DNA of 64,000 nt from Cupriavidus necator N-1 (lineage in GTDB: Bacteria; Pseudomonadota; Gammaproteobacteria; Burkholderiales; Burkholderiaceae). A program made the position numbers and the translations under genes. Positions 15,970-24,738 of this stretch are shown here, one piece after another; the stretch's first letter is position 1; each line of letters opens with the position of its first letter. The notes under the pieces are model-generated. The model was given only the letters and a program-made list of their open reading frames with translations. It did not search any database and was not told the DNA's origin. The stretch lies in assembly GCF_000219215.1 (NCBI RefSeq), contig NC_015723.1, forward strand, positions 2,542,001 through 2,606,000, given 5' to 3'.

Positions 15970-17568
15970 ATGAGTACGTATGACGCCGTCATTGTCGGCA
16001 GTGGTATCAATTCGCTCGTCTGCGCTGCCGTCCTAGCCAGACGCGGCAAGCGTGTCTGCGTGCTGGAACGCAATAGCACGCTGGGCGGATGCATTCGCAC
16101 GGAGGCCCTGAATGCACCGGGCTATCTCCACGACACGTTGTCCACGGCACATCCGCTGTTTGTCACATCGCCAGGCTACGCGGAGCTGAAGGATGAACTT
16201 CATCAGGCAGGGCTCAGCTACCGCAATAACAGTACACCCACTGGCGTACTGTTACCCGATAACCGTTCGCTGGTTCTGAGCACGTCCCGTGAGCGCAATG
16301 TCAGCACATTCAATACGCTGGCAAGCGGCGACGGTGATGCCTTTCAGGCCGCCATGCAAGAGGTCGAGCAAAACGCCGGCCTGGTGTTCTCGCTGCTTGG
16401 CAACGAACTGTGGAGTGCCGGTGTTGCAAAGACCGTGGCCGGCCGCCTGTGGAAACAAGGCGTGCATGACACCGTCGCCTTCTTTTCCCCTGCACTGATG
16501 AGTTGCCGCAGCTGGCTGGAGACCCGGGTCAAATCCGACCTGGTCCAGGCGCTGCTCGCGCCGTGGGTACTGCATACAGGCCTTGGCCCGGAAAGCGCCA
16601 TGTCTGCATTGATGGGAAAAGTCGTCGCCTTCACGCTGGAGGCGGTTGGCCTGCCTATCGTCCAAGGAGGCAATGCCCGTACTGTCGACGCCTTCCGCAG
16701 AATCATCGAGAGCAGGGGTGGTGCTTTCCACGTCAATGCCGACGTCGAGGACATCCTGGTCGAGGGCGGCTCGGCGCGCGGCGTTAGGACGCGGGACAAC
16801 CGCGTTTTCATGGGCAAGGAGATCATCTGCAACGTCACGCCCGGCCAGCTTTACGGAAAGCTGCTGGCCGCCAAGCACGTTCCCCCTGGCCTACGTCAGC
16901 AGGCGGCCGAGTACCGCTACGGCAAGGGGAACATGCAGATCCATTTGGCGCTGTCCGCCCCTCCGGACTGGCCCCAAGAACATCTGCGCGACGTCATCTA
17001 CCTGCACCTTACCTCGGGTCTGGACGGTGTCTCCAGGGCAGTCAGCGAAGCAGAGCGAGGCCTGCTTCCAGCCGAAGGCACGATTTGCGTTGCCCAGCCT
17101 TGCGCTGTTGACCCTTCCAGAAGCCCGGCCGGAGGCTGGGTGCTCTGGATTCAGGTTCCGGAGTGTCCGCGTCAAGTCAAAGGCGATGCGCTTGGAGAGA
17201 TCGCTGTTCCCGCGGATGGTCGCTGGACCGCCGAACTCCGTGAGCGCTACGCCGACCGGATTATCGACCGCATTGCTCGCCAGGTTCCAAATCTCAAGGC
17301 GAGCGTCGTCGGGCGTACGGTCCTCTCCCCGGCGGATCTTGAGTCGATGAACGTCAACCTCGTCGGCGGTGATCCCTATTCCGGCGAATGCAGCATCGAC
17401 CAGTTCATGTTCTGGCGTCCGGTCCCTGGCGTCAAGGATCACGCTACCCCGGTTAAACATCTGCACCACATCGGCGCCTCGACCCATCCAGGCCCCGGTC
17501 TTGGCGGTACCTCCGGTTACCACGTCGCAAACGCGCTCGCAAAGAAACGGGCGAAATCTAACTCATAA
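15970..17568 (+). CDS. Phytoene-desaturase-like FAD oxidoreductase in the catabolic cluster
   Basis: 532-aa flavoprotein of the CrtI/PYROXD2 group of amine-oxidase-like proteins. The dinucleotide-binding motif VIVGSGINSLVCAAVLARRG with LERNSTLGGC is at the N-terminus. The C-terminus has the family's GASTHPGPGLGGTSGYHVAN. There is no carotenoid gene nearby. Its place inside an indole/styrene-type operon, 100 bp after the reductase, suggests a dehydrogenation or isomerisation step on an aromatic intermediate. That role is inference. No good ribosome site is seen before the ATG. Confidence 0.85.
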   Translation: MSTYDAVIVGSGINSLVCAAVLARRGKRVCVLERNSTLGGCIRTEALNAPGYLHDTLSTAHPLFVTSPGYAELKDELHQAGLSYRNNSTPTGVLLPDNRSLVLSTSRERNVSTFNTLASGDGDAFQAAMQEVEQNAGLVFSLLGNELWSAGVAKTVAGRLWKQGVHDTVAFFSPALMSCRSWLETRVKSDLVQALLAPWVLHTGLGPESAMSALMGKVVAFTLEAVGLPIVQGGNARTVDAFRRIIESRGGAFHVNADVEDILVEGGSARGVRTRDNRVFMGKEIICNVTPGQLYGKLLAAKHVPPGLRQQAAEYRYGKGNMQIHLALSAPPDWPQEHLRDVIYLHLTSGLDGVSRAVSEAERGLLPAEGTICVAQPCAVDPSRSPAGGWVLWIQVPECPRQVKGDALGEIAVPADGRWTAELRERYADRIIDRIARQVPNLKASVVGRTVLSPADLESMNVNLVGGDPYSGECSIDQFMFWRPVPGVKDHATPVKHLHHIGASTHPGPGLGGTSGYHVANALAKKRAKSNS

Positions 17569-17595
17569 GTGAAGCAACCACAGGAGACAACAACC

Positions 17596-18375
17596 ATGAG
17601 CAACAGCCTCGCCCACTTTGCAGCAGAGCTGCTGTCCGGCCGCATCCGCGTGGTGGATCTGACGCTGACCTTGAGTTCTGAATTTCCGACCATCTCGCTG
17701 CCTCCGGAGATGGGCCAGACCTGGCCCTTCCGGCAAGAAACCATCTCGCGCTACGACGATCGCGGACCGAACTGGTACTGGAATAACTTCTCCTGCGGCG
17801 AACATACCGGGACCCACTTCGACGCACCAGTCCATTGGATCTCTGGTAAGGACTTGCCGGACAATACGACCGACACCATCCCTGCCGAAAAATTCTTCGC
17901 CACCGCCTGCGTCATCGACTGCTCGAGGGAGGCCGCGGAAGACCCGGACTACTTGCTCACTGTCGACGCCGTCAAAGCCTGGGAAGCACGGCATGGCCGC
18001 ATCCCTCCGCGCTCCTGGGTCCTGATGCGCACCGACTGGTCCAAGCGCAATAGTCCCGAGGCGTACCTGAATGCGCGTGACGACGGCATGCACACACCCG
18101 GCCCTGACCTGGGCGTCGTCCAGTGGATGATTGAACAGCGCGATGTCCATGGATTTGGCGTCGAAGCAATTGGCACCGACGCGGGCCAGTCCTATGGCTG
18201 GGAGTTACCGTTCCCGTGCCATTACCTCACGCATGGCAACAACCGCTACGGTCTGCAATGCCTGACCAATCTCGACCAACTCCCGCCGCAGGGTGCATTG
18301 ATTGTCGCCGCCCCGCTGAAGATCAAGGACGGTTCAGGCAGCCCGCTTCGCGTCCTGGCTCTTATTCCCGGCTGA
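17596..18375 (+). CDS. Cyclase-family metal-dependent hydrolase (isatin hydrolase/KynB superfamily)
   Basis: 259-aa protein with the full metal-binding signature H70-T-G-T-H74-F-D76-A-P-V-H80, typical of the family that contains kynurenine formamidase and Mn-dependent isatin hydrolase. It would open a cyclic amide or imide such as isatin, giving isatinate, or act on a related oxindole on the way to anthranilate. CAGGAGA precedes the ATG at 17596; the spacer after the upstream gene is only 27 bp, so it is in the same operon. No signal peptide. The exact substrate cannot be read from sequence. Confidence 0.85.
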   Translation: MSNSLAHFAAELLSGRIRVVDLTLTLSSEFPTISLPPEMGQTWPFRQETISRYDDRGPNWYWNNFSCGEHTGTHFDAPVHWISGKDLPDNTTDTIPAEKFFATACVIDCSREAAEDPDYLLTVDAVKAWEARHGRIPPRSWVLMRTDWSKRNSPEAYLNARDDGMHTPGPDLGVVQWMIEQRDVHGFGVEAIGTDAGQSYGWELPFPCHYLTHGNNRYGLQCLTNLDQLPPQGALIVAAPLKIKDGSGSPLRVLALIPG

Positions 18376-18419
18376 TATTCCGCTAACCCGCCCATCACCA
18401 CAAAAAGGAGGAGAACGAA

Positions 18420-19364
18420 GTGAAGAAACGAGCAATCTCGGCCGTACTGGCCGGTTCGCTTGCGCTAGTCGGCAATCAGGCGCTCGCAAAGGAGGGCGCA
18501 GACCAGTATCCCAATGGAGCTGAAAGCTGGATGTCGGGAGCATTGCCCCCGCCCGGCACCTATCTCCTCAACTACACCGGCTATTACGGCGGTAAGCTCA
18601 AAGACGGCAACGGCGACAACGCAAACATCGCCGGCAATCCTGCAAAGGTTGACGCCTGGTTCGACGCGTTGCGGGTGGTGAAGGTCACCAACATCACGCT
18701 TCTTGGCGCGAGCTGGGGCATGCAGGCCATCGTTCCGCTCGTCTACCAGTCCATGAATTTGCCCCAGATGGGCGGCCGTCGCAACGCCACCGGCTTGGGT
18801 GACATCACGATCGACCCGATAGTGCTCGGCTGGCATGGTGCGAACTGGCATGTCACGACGGGTCTGGACATCTACGCGCCCACGGGCCGCTACGACCAGA
18901 ATGATCCCAGGGCCAGCATCGGCGCGAACTACTGGGCCTTCGAGCCAGTTGCGGCATTCACCTGGCTGCACCAGAGTGGCTGGGAAATCTCTGCCAAGTT
19001 CATGTACAACATTAAGGGGAAGAACAAGGACTCCAACTTCGGCGGCATGACAGGAAGCTACCAGTCCGGACAGGAATTGCACGTCGATTACGCCCTGGGC
19101 AAGCACATCGGCCCGTGGACTGTCGGCTTGAGCGGGTACTACCTGAAACAGGTCACGGACGACAAGTTCAATGGCGCCGTGGTGCCAGAAGTGCCTGGGG
19201 TGTGGAGCCGTGGCCGTCGCGGCGAGGTGCTGGCTATCGGCCCCAGCGTCTCCTACACCAACGCCAAGGGAACTAGTTTCATCACCCAATGGCAGCATGA
19301 AGCGTATGCCAGGAACCGGTTTGGCGGCGACAAATTCTGGGTCAAGGTGGTCACCGCTTTCTGA
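18420..19364 (+). CDS. Outer-membrane channel of the phenol-degradation (MetA-pathway) family
   Basis: 314-aa exported beta-barrel protein. Translation starts at GTG 18420, preceded by a strong AGGAGGAG. A signal peptide (KRAISAVLAGSLALVGNQALA) is followed by alternating amphipathic strands and GLGDITIDPIVLGWH, a hallmark of the family that occurs in aromatic-degradation operons. The C-terminus ends in Phe (KVVTAF), as expected for barrel insertion. It would let the hydrophobic aromatic substrate into the cell and is the last gene of the cluster. Confidence 0.82.
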   Translation: MKKRAISAVLAGSLALVGNQALAKEGADQYPNGAESWMSGALPPPGTYLLNYTGYYGGKLKDGNGDNANIAGNPAKVDAWFDALRVVKVTNITLLGASWGMQAIVPLVYQSMNLPQMGGRRNATGLGDITIDPIVLGWHGANWHVTTGLDIYAPTGRYDQNDPRASIGANYWAFEPVAAFTWLHQSGWEISAKFMYNIKGKNKDSNFGGMTGSYQSGQELHVDYALGKHIGPWTVGLSGYYLKQVTDDKFNGAVVPEVPGVWSRGRRGEVLAIGPSVSYTNAKGTSFITQWQHEAYARNRFGGDKFWVKVVTAF

Positions 19365-19371
19365 CGGAATG

Positions 19372-19386
19372 GGCCCGCAAGGCCCT
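19372..19386 (+). terminator. Weak hairpin after the catabolic operon
   Basis: GGGCC-CGCAA-GGCCC lies 7 bp after the channel stop codon. The following sequence is T-rich but not a clean T-run, so efficiency is doubtful. Confidence 0.3.
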
Positions 19387-19577
19387 GTGCTGTGCTTCTG
19401 TAGCCATGCGAGAAGACGGCGCTGATTTTCGCCTCGGTGCGAACGGCAACGTGGCCTGCCGGTCAGGGCGTGCCGCGCCGTTGCAGATATGCTCCAATAG
19501 CAAAAGCCCTGCCGTCGAAAGCCAGCCCGTCAGGCTGACTCCTGTATGAATTTGCGGCGGAGCGGAAGAGGTGAAGC

Positions 19578-20831
19578 ATGGCCCTTATTAGCCGCCAGCT
19601 GTTCTCGGCCAGCCCGCAAATTCAGGTGCGAGATGTAACGCTTTCCGCACACGACGACTTCCAAACCCAGCGAGCCAAGCTTGCAAGCATCATGCTGGAC
19701 GCAATGTACCAGTTCGTCGGCCTGCTAGACGTCGACGGCAAGATGCTCGAGATCAATCGCGCAGCGCTCGAGGGAATCGGCATTCAAATGGATGACATTC
19801 GCGGAATGCCATTCTGGGAGGCCAGATGGTGGGTCATCTCTCGGGAGACCCAGCGCGTCTTGCGAGAGCTGATCCGGCGCGCAAGCCAAGGCGAGTTCGT
19901 CCGCGGTGACTTCGAGGTATACGGCCAAAAGATGGGCGAGGAGACGATCATTGTCGACTTCTCGCTATTACCTATTAGAGATTCGGATGGCAAGGTGGTG
20001 TTCCTGCTGCCTGAAGGGCGCAACATCACGGAAAAGAAGCGCACCGAAGCAGCGCTTGCGCGGAAAAACGAGGAGCTTCAAGCCAGCTGGGATCTAATCT
20101 GCCGTCAGCGCGATGAACTTCAGAGTCTTTACGATCGACTCATGGTCGAACAGACGCTTTCGGAGCGGTTGCTTTTGAACCTGCTGCCCTCTCCGATAGC
20201 TGAACGACTGAAAGCACGTCCGGAAATCGTAGCCAACAGCATTCCTGAAGTCATAGCCGACAGCTTCCCGGAAGTGACGGTCTTGTTTGCGGACATCGTG
20301 GCATTCACCCGTTTCTCGGTGGGCATGAGCGCCGAGCGCCTGGTCGCAGTGCTCAATGAGATCTTCACCGAATTCGACACAATCGCGGATCGTCGCGGAC
20401 TTGAGAAGATCAAGACAATCGGGGACGCTTACATGGCAGCAGCTGGGCTACCGGAACCAGTTTCTGACCATGCTGTCCGCGCTGCCGACATGGCACTGGA
20501 CATGATAGACGCGCTCAGACTGTTCAATCGACGCACCGGCTATAACCTCCGAATGCGAATTGGCATCAATAGTGGATCGGTCGTGGCCGGCGTTATCGGT
20601 AAGCGCAAGTTCATTTACGACTTATGGGGCGATGCCGTCAACACTGCCAGTCGGATGGAATCCCATAGTCTGGCTGGACGGATTCAAGTTACCGACGCAA
20701 CTCGCAATCGATTGGGAGAATCCTTTCAGTTCGAAGAACGCGGCATCATCGTGGCAAAGGGGGTCGGTGCAGTGCATACCTGGTTCCTGACTGGCCGCCG
20801 CGAGGGAGGTGTCAGGAATTCTGTGTGCTGA
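19578..20831 (+). CDS. PAS-domain class III adenylate cyclase, C-terminal tail altered by an IS
   Basis: 417-aa soluble protein: a PAS domain (about 35-155), a coiled-coil linker (about 156-200) and a class III cyclase domain (about 230-400). Metal-binding aspartates are in TVLFADIVAFT and KIKTIGDAYM; NTASRMES supplies the transition-state Asn and Arg. The adenine-selecting Lys and Asp are present (EKIKT and IYDLWGD), so ATP is the likely substrate. Its last codons (GGVRNSVC) come from the end of the IS256 element; before insertion the protein would have ended ...GRREAL. The catalytic domain is intact, so it is probably still active. The PAS ligand is unknown. Confidence 0.88.
   Translation: MALISRQLFSASPQIQVRDVTLSAHDDFQTQRAKLASIMLDAMYQFVGLLDVDGKMLEINRAALEGIGIQMDDIRGMPFWEARWWVISRETQRVLRELIRRASQGEFVRGDFEVYGQKMGEETIIVDFSLLPIRDSDGKVVFLLPEGRNITEKKRTEAALARKNEELQASWDLICRQRDELQSLYDRLMVEQTLSERLLLNLLPSPIAERLKARPEIVANSIPEVIADSFPEVTVLFADIVAFTRFSVGMSAERLVAVLNEIFTEFDTIADRRGLEKIKTIGDAYMAAAGLPEPVSDHAVRAADMALDMIDALRLFNRRTGYNLRMRIGINSGSVVAGVIGKRKFIYDLWGDAVNTASRMESHSLAGRIQVTDATRNRLGESFQFEERGIIVAKGVGAVHTWFLTGRREGGVRNSVC
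20797..20805. repeat. Target-site duplication, left copy
   Basis: GCCGCGAGG, identical to 22180-22188, flanks the IS256-family element. A 9-bp duplication fits this family. Confidence 0.8.
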
Positions 20832-22179
20832 GGTCGGTTAAATAGATCTCAGCGTAGGGCGTTGGTGAAGTGGTCACCGAAGAGAATGGCGAACTGGTTG
20901 GCCGCTTGTTTCCAGGTGATGGGGGGCATCTTCCAATCTTTCTCGATGTTGCGCAAGGCCAGGTACAGCAGCTTGCTGGCGGCTTCGTCGCTGGGGAAGT
21001 GGCCCCGGTTCTTGACGATCTTGCGCAACTGCATGTGCATGCTCTCGATGGCATTAGTGGTGTAGATGATTCTGCGCACTTCCGGCGGATAGGCGAAGAA
21101 CGGGATGACCTGCTCCCATTGCCGCCGCCACATGTCGGCCACCGTCGGGAATTTGCGGCCCCAGTCGCTGCCGGCAAAGGCATCCAGCGCAGTGGCAGCG
21201 GCATTGGCCGTGGCAGCCTGGTAAATCGGCTTGAGTGCGGCCGCCAGGTCCTTGCGCTCCTTCCAGCTCGCCAGGTTGAGCGAGTTGCGGATCAGGTGGA
21301 CGATGCAGGTCTGGATTTGCGCGGCCGGGTAGACGGCCTCGATGGCCTGGGGGAAGCCGCGCAGGCCATCGACCACGGCGATCAGGATGTCCTCCAGGCC
21401 GCGGTTCTTCAGTTCGTTGAAGACCTTGAGCCAGAACTTGGCGCCTTCGGTCTGCTCGATCCACAGGCCGAGGACTTCCTTGCGCCCATCGGCGCGGATG
21501 CCCAGCGCGAGGTACACCGCCTTGTTCCTGACGGTGCCTTCGTCGCGGATCTTCAGGCGCAGCGCGTCGAAGTAGACAATGGGGTACATCGCCTCCAGCG
21601 GGCGCTGCTGCCATTGTTCGACCTCGGCCAGCACTTCGTCGGTGATGGTGGAAATCAGGTCAGGCGAGACCTGCAGCCCATACAGTTCCTGCAAATGGCC
21701 CTGAATCTTACGCACGCTCATCCCGCGTGCATACATGCTGATTACGTGGTCGTCGAAGCCGGACAGCCGGCGTTGGTACTTGGCGACCAGTTGCGGCTCG
21801 AAGGTGGCTTGCCGGTCGCGCGGAATGTCCAGTTCCAGCTCGCCGTTGGGCGTGATGACGGTCTTTGCACTGCTGCCGTTGCGGTGATTGCCGCTCTTGC
21901 CTTGCTTGGCCTCGCTGGCCAGATGGTGCGTCAGTTCGGCGGCAAGCATACGCTCGGCCAACTGCTTCTTGAGCAGGCCGGCCAAGCCTGATTCACCGAG
22001 AATCGACTCGGCGTCCTTGTTCTGTACCTGAGCCAGCAGTTGATCGATCAACTCATCCGGAAACAGCTTCGGCGCGCTCGATTTCTTGCTCTTCTTGGTC
22101 ATGCTTGTTGTTTCGGTCATAAGGGCGTTTCTTTCGATATCGTCTCATGACCTCAACACACAAGAAATCTGACAGGCTC
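20806..22179. mobile_element. Complete IS256-family insertion sequence, 1374 bp
   Basis: The element starts GAG and ends CTC and has imperfect terminal inverted repeats of about 30 bp (20806-20835 and 22149-22179) sharing TGTCAG and TGTG-GTTGAGGTC-type blocks. It contains one intact transposase gene on the minus strand and is flanked by 9-bp direct repeats. All parts needed for transposition appear intact, which suggests a recent insertion. Confidence 0.9.
20849..22120 (-). CDS. IS256-family transposase (mutator type)
   Basis: 423-aa DDE transposase with the family's triad: Asp in IVYFDALRLKIR, Asp in IAVVDGLRGF and Glu in TTNAIESMHMQLRK. CIVHLIRNS (C/H-containing block) and the N-terminal HTH region HLQELYGLQVSPDLIS are also typical. 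Length is standard and there is no frameshift. It fills the IS, which interrupts the 3' end of the cyclase gene. Confidence 0.95.
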   Translation of the reverse strand: MTETTSMTKKSKKSSAPKLFPDELIDQLLAQVQNKDAESILGESGLAGLLKKQLAERMLAAELTHHLASEAKQGKSGNHRNGSSAKTVITPNGELELDIPRDRQATFEPQLVAKYQRRLSGFDDHVISMYARGMSVRKIQGHLQELYGLQVSPDLISTITDEVLAEVEQWQQRPLEAMYPIVYFDALRLKIRDEGTVRNKAVYLALGIRADGRKEVLGLWIEQTEGAKFWLKVFNELKNRGLEDILIAVVDGLRGFPQAIEAVYPAAQIQTCIVHLIRNSLNLASWKERKDLAAALKPIYQAATANAAATALDAFAGSDWGRKFPTVADMWRRQWEQVIPFFAYPPEVRRIIYTTNAIESMHMQLRKIVKNRGHFPSDEAASKLLYLALRNIEKDWKMPPITWKQAANQFAILFGDHFTNALR

Positions 22180-22188
22180 GCCGCGAGG
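22180..22188. repeat. Target-site duplication, right copy
   Basis: GCCGCGAGG, identical to 20797-20805. Joining the two flanks at one copy restores the original cyclase 3' end with a TAG stop at 22194-22196. Confidence 0.8.
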
Positions 22189-22542
22189 CGCTATAGCGAT
22201 AGTTGTTTCCCCCTGACCAGATCCCCCGAGCCACCTTCGCTTCCACGTTTTTCGACTGCGCGTCACGACGCTGCAAGCCCCGCATTTATCAGCAGCTGTT
22301 GCAGATCACTATTCCGGCTAATGGCAGCCACTATTTCACCGAAGGCCGGCCATTCAATTGGCTCTCGTCGCATCCCTTATCTCCCCACTCCGGAGCCTCT
22401 TCGAAGTCTGGCTCGGCGGCGCAGAACAATCGTGTTAAGTCCAGACATGTCATGTCGCCAAGCCTGACTCAGCGAATGTCCGAGGTCAACGACCCGCCCA
22501 TCTCCTATACTCCGCATGACACATTTCATCCGGAGCCAAACC
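22189..22542. other. 354-bp gap between the IS and the ArsR gene
   Basis: It begins with the displaced last two codons and stop of the cyclase gene. The rest is less GC-rich and holds no convincing gene; short open frames on the plus strand lack ribosome sites and coding bias. The promoter of the ArsR-type gene should lie at the right end. Confidence 0.4.
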
Positions 22543-23232
22543 ATGGATTACACGCCCGGCATCAGCCACCTCGCCGGTCTGCTCGCCGATCCCGGCCGCG
22601 CGGCCATGCTGTGGGCCCTGATGGACGGCAGCGCCCGGCCCGCCGGCGAGCTGGCGCTGATCGCGGGGCTGTCGGCCTCTTCCACCAGCGGCCACCTGGC
22701 CCGGCTGACCGAAGGCGGGCTGCTGGTGGCCGAGACGCGCGGGCGCAACCGCTACTACCGCCTGGCCGCGCCGGAGATCGGCGTGGCGATCGAGGCGCTG
22801 GCTTCGGCGTCGCTGGCCAGCCAGCCGCCGCGGCTGCGCGACGTGCCGGTATCGCGCACCGCTCCACCGGCGCTGCGCCAGGCGCGTACGTGCTATGACC
22901 ACCTTGCGGGAGAACTCGCGGTGGGCCTGTTCGAGCGGATGACGCATTCAGGCTGGCTGATGCTGGACGGACAGCGCGTAGACCTGAGCGGCGACGGCGC
23001 GCAGGCGCTGGCAGGGTTGGGCGTGGATGTGGAGGCCGCCCGGCGCAAGCGGCGCCAGTTTGCCTGCACCTGCCCGGACTGGAGTGAGCGCAAGCCGCAT
23101 CTGGGCGGCGCGCTCGGCGCGGCGCTGTTGGGCAGCCTGCTGGCGCTCGGCTGGGTCGAGCCTACGCGCACCTCGCGCGCGTTGCGCGTGACACCGGCCG
23201 GCCAACGCGAGATCATGCGCATCGCGGCCTAG
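22543..23232 (+). CDS. ArsR-type winged-helix transcriptional regulator
   Basis: 229-aa protein whose first 90 aa form a winged HTH (PGRAAMLWALMDGSARPAGELALIAGLSASSTSGHLARLTEGGLL, helix 3 at SASSTSGHLARL). The C-terminal half is unlike short ArsR repressors and contains CTCPDWSERKPHLGGALGAALL, with two close cysteines. GGAG precedes the ATG at 22543. It probably forms an operon with the next gene, 26 bp downstream. The ligand is unknown. Confidence 0.82.
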   Translation: MDYTPGISHLAGLLADPGRAAMLWALMDGSARPAGELALIAGLSASSTSGHLARLTEGGLLVAETRGRNRYYRLAAPEIGVAIEALASASLASQPPRLRDVPVSRTAPPALRQARTCYDHLAGELAVGLFERMTHSGWLMLDGQRVDLSGDGAQALAGLGVDVEAARRKRRQFACTCPDWSERKPHLGGALGAALLGSLLALGWVEPTRTSRALRVTPAGQREIMRIAA

Positions 23233-23258
23233 AAGACCGCAGCAACAGGAGAAAGTAG

Positions 23259-23765
23259 ATGGCCACACCACTGGACGACGACACGCAGGACGCGATTGCG
23301 CGTTTCTTCGCCCTGATCAACCTTGGCGACAGCGCGCAGACCTCGGCGCAGCAGTCGATGTTTGAAGATGCCCTGCTCGATGCCGAGGACGATGACACCG
23401 ATGGCCAGGAACTGCTGTGGGTGATCCGCGAGGTCATCGACTGGCAGTCCGGGTTCTTTGTCGACTGGAAGGATGCCCAGTCCTTTATCGGCTGCCTGAA
23501 CCAGCTGTGCGAACGGATCGACCTGGAGATCAACTGGGGCAGCGATGACCCCGAGGAAGAAGCCTTCCTGGAGACCACCAGCGTGCCCGAACTGATGGAG
23601 CTGGCGCACAACCAGTTGCGCGTGGCCGGCTATACGCTGTGGAACTGGGATACGGGCGGCGATGCCTACGGCGGCTGGATCACGCGCAGCGAGGATGATG
23701 AGGAGATGCTGGATCTTGCCGAAGTGCTGCACTTTGATGTGCGGCCGGCCGAGCAGCCTTATTGA
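23259..23765 (+). CDS. Acidic conserved protein, DUF6630-like
   Basis: 168-aa, strongly acidic cytoplasmic protein. Conserved-looking segments are LLWVIREVIDWQSGFFVDWKD and GYTLWNWDTGGDAYGGWITR, which I associate with the DUF6630 family. The function is unknown. CAGGAGA precedes the ATG. No signal peptide, membrane segment or catalytic motif is visible. Confidence 0.65.
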   Translation: MATPLDDDTQDAIARFFALINLGDSAQTSAQQSMFEDALLDAEDDDTDGQELLWVIREVIDWQSGFFVDWKDAQSFIGCLNQLCERIDLEINWGSDDPEEEAFLETTSVPELMELAHNQLRVAGYTLWNWDTGGDAYGGWITRSEDDEEMLDLAEVLHFDVRPAEQPY

Positions 23766-23794
23766 CCGATGCCTGCGAGCGGAGGCCGCGGCAG

Positions 23795-24727
23795 CTAAGC
23801 GTTCTCCCTCCGCTTGCCGGCCGGGCGCCGCGCCTCCGGCACCCCCAGCGTCTGCTCCAGCACGTCCAGCAGCAGCCGCACGCTGGCCGGCATGAGCTTG
23901 CGCGCCGGCATCAGCACGTAGACCTTCAGCGGCGATGAGGCATAGCCCGGCAGCACGCGCACCAGTTGCCCCTGTCCGACCGCATCCTGCACGAAGCGCG
24001 GCGACAGCCGCGTCACGCCCAGCCCGTCGAGCGCCGCCTTGAGCCGCAGCTCGGCGTTATGGGTGCAGATGCGCGGCTCGACATCCAGGCGTGCAATCTC
24101 CACGCCGTCGCGCAGGAACTCCCAGTGCCGGTCGTCGGCGTTGCCCAGCGTCGGCCAGCCCTGCAGGTCCTGCGGCGTGCGCGGCAGCCCGCGCGCCTTG
24201 ATCAGTGCCGGCGCGGCATAGAAAGCGCGTTCAATCAGCACCACGCGCTTGCTGGCGAACGAGGTGTCGTGCAGCGCGGTGTCGGTCATCACGAACGCAA
24301 GGTCGTAGCCGTGCCGGATCAGGTCGGGCTGGTCCCAGCTGACATCGACTTGCACGCGCAGGCCCGGGTGGGCGCGCAGCACGCGCGTCAGGCTTTCGGA
24401 CAAATGCTGGGAGCCGACTTCATAAGGGGTGGAGATGCGCAGCAGGCCGCTGACTTCGGCGCTGTCCGAGGTGGCCTCGGCACTGATGTCATGGAGTTCG
24501 GCGAACAGCGGCGCCACGCGCTCATACAGGCGCTGGCCGCGTTCGGTCACGCGCACGCGGCGCGTGGTGCGCTCGAACAGGCGGATGCCAAGCTGGCTTT
24601 CCAGCCGCGCCACCGCGGCGCTGGCGGAAGATTTGGGTACCTCGGCCAGCTCGGCTCCCTGGGTGAAGCCGCCGCCTTCCACCACGCGGCAAAAAATCTC
24701 CCAGTCCTTCCATTCGATTGTCTTCAT
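23795..24727 (-). CDS. LysR-family transcriptional regulator
   Basis: 310-aa regulator. N-terminal HTH: MKTIEWKDWEIFCRVVEGGGFTQGAELAEVPKSSASAAVARLESQLG; then the periplasmic-binding-like effector domain from about residue 90. ATG 24727 is chosen over an in-frame ATG at 24742 because GAGG precedes it. On its promoter side lies only the remnant of an alcohol dehydrogenase, so its original target may have been lost. Confidence 0.85.
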   Translation of the reverse strand: MKTIEWKDWEIFCRVVEGGGFTQGAELAEVPKSSASAAVARLESQLGIRLFERTTRRVRVTERGQRLYERVAPLFAELHDISAEATSDSAEVSGLLRISTPYEVGSQHLSESLTRVLRAHPGLRVQVDVSWDQPDLIRHGYDLAFVMTDTALHDTSFASKRVVLIERAFYAAPALIKARGLPRTPQDLQGWPTLGNADDRHWEFLRDGVEIARLDVEPRICTHNAELRLKAALDGLGVTRLSPRFVQDAVGQGQLVRVLPGYASSPLKVYVLMPARKLMPASVRLLLDVLEQTLGVPEARRPAGKRRENA

Positions 24728-24738
24728 GCGGCGCCTCG

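Noticed and set aside
15970..17568. Carotenoid biosynthesis gene (crtI)
   Set aside because: The protein is CrtI-like, but no crtB, crtE or other carotenoid gene is near and the context is aromatic oxidation.
22147..22467. Short plus-strand frame just after the IS256 element
   Set aside because: It starts inside the IS end, is Arg/Ser-rich and has no coding bias or ribosome site.
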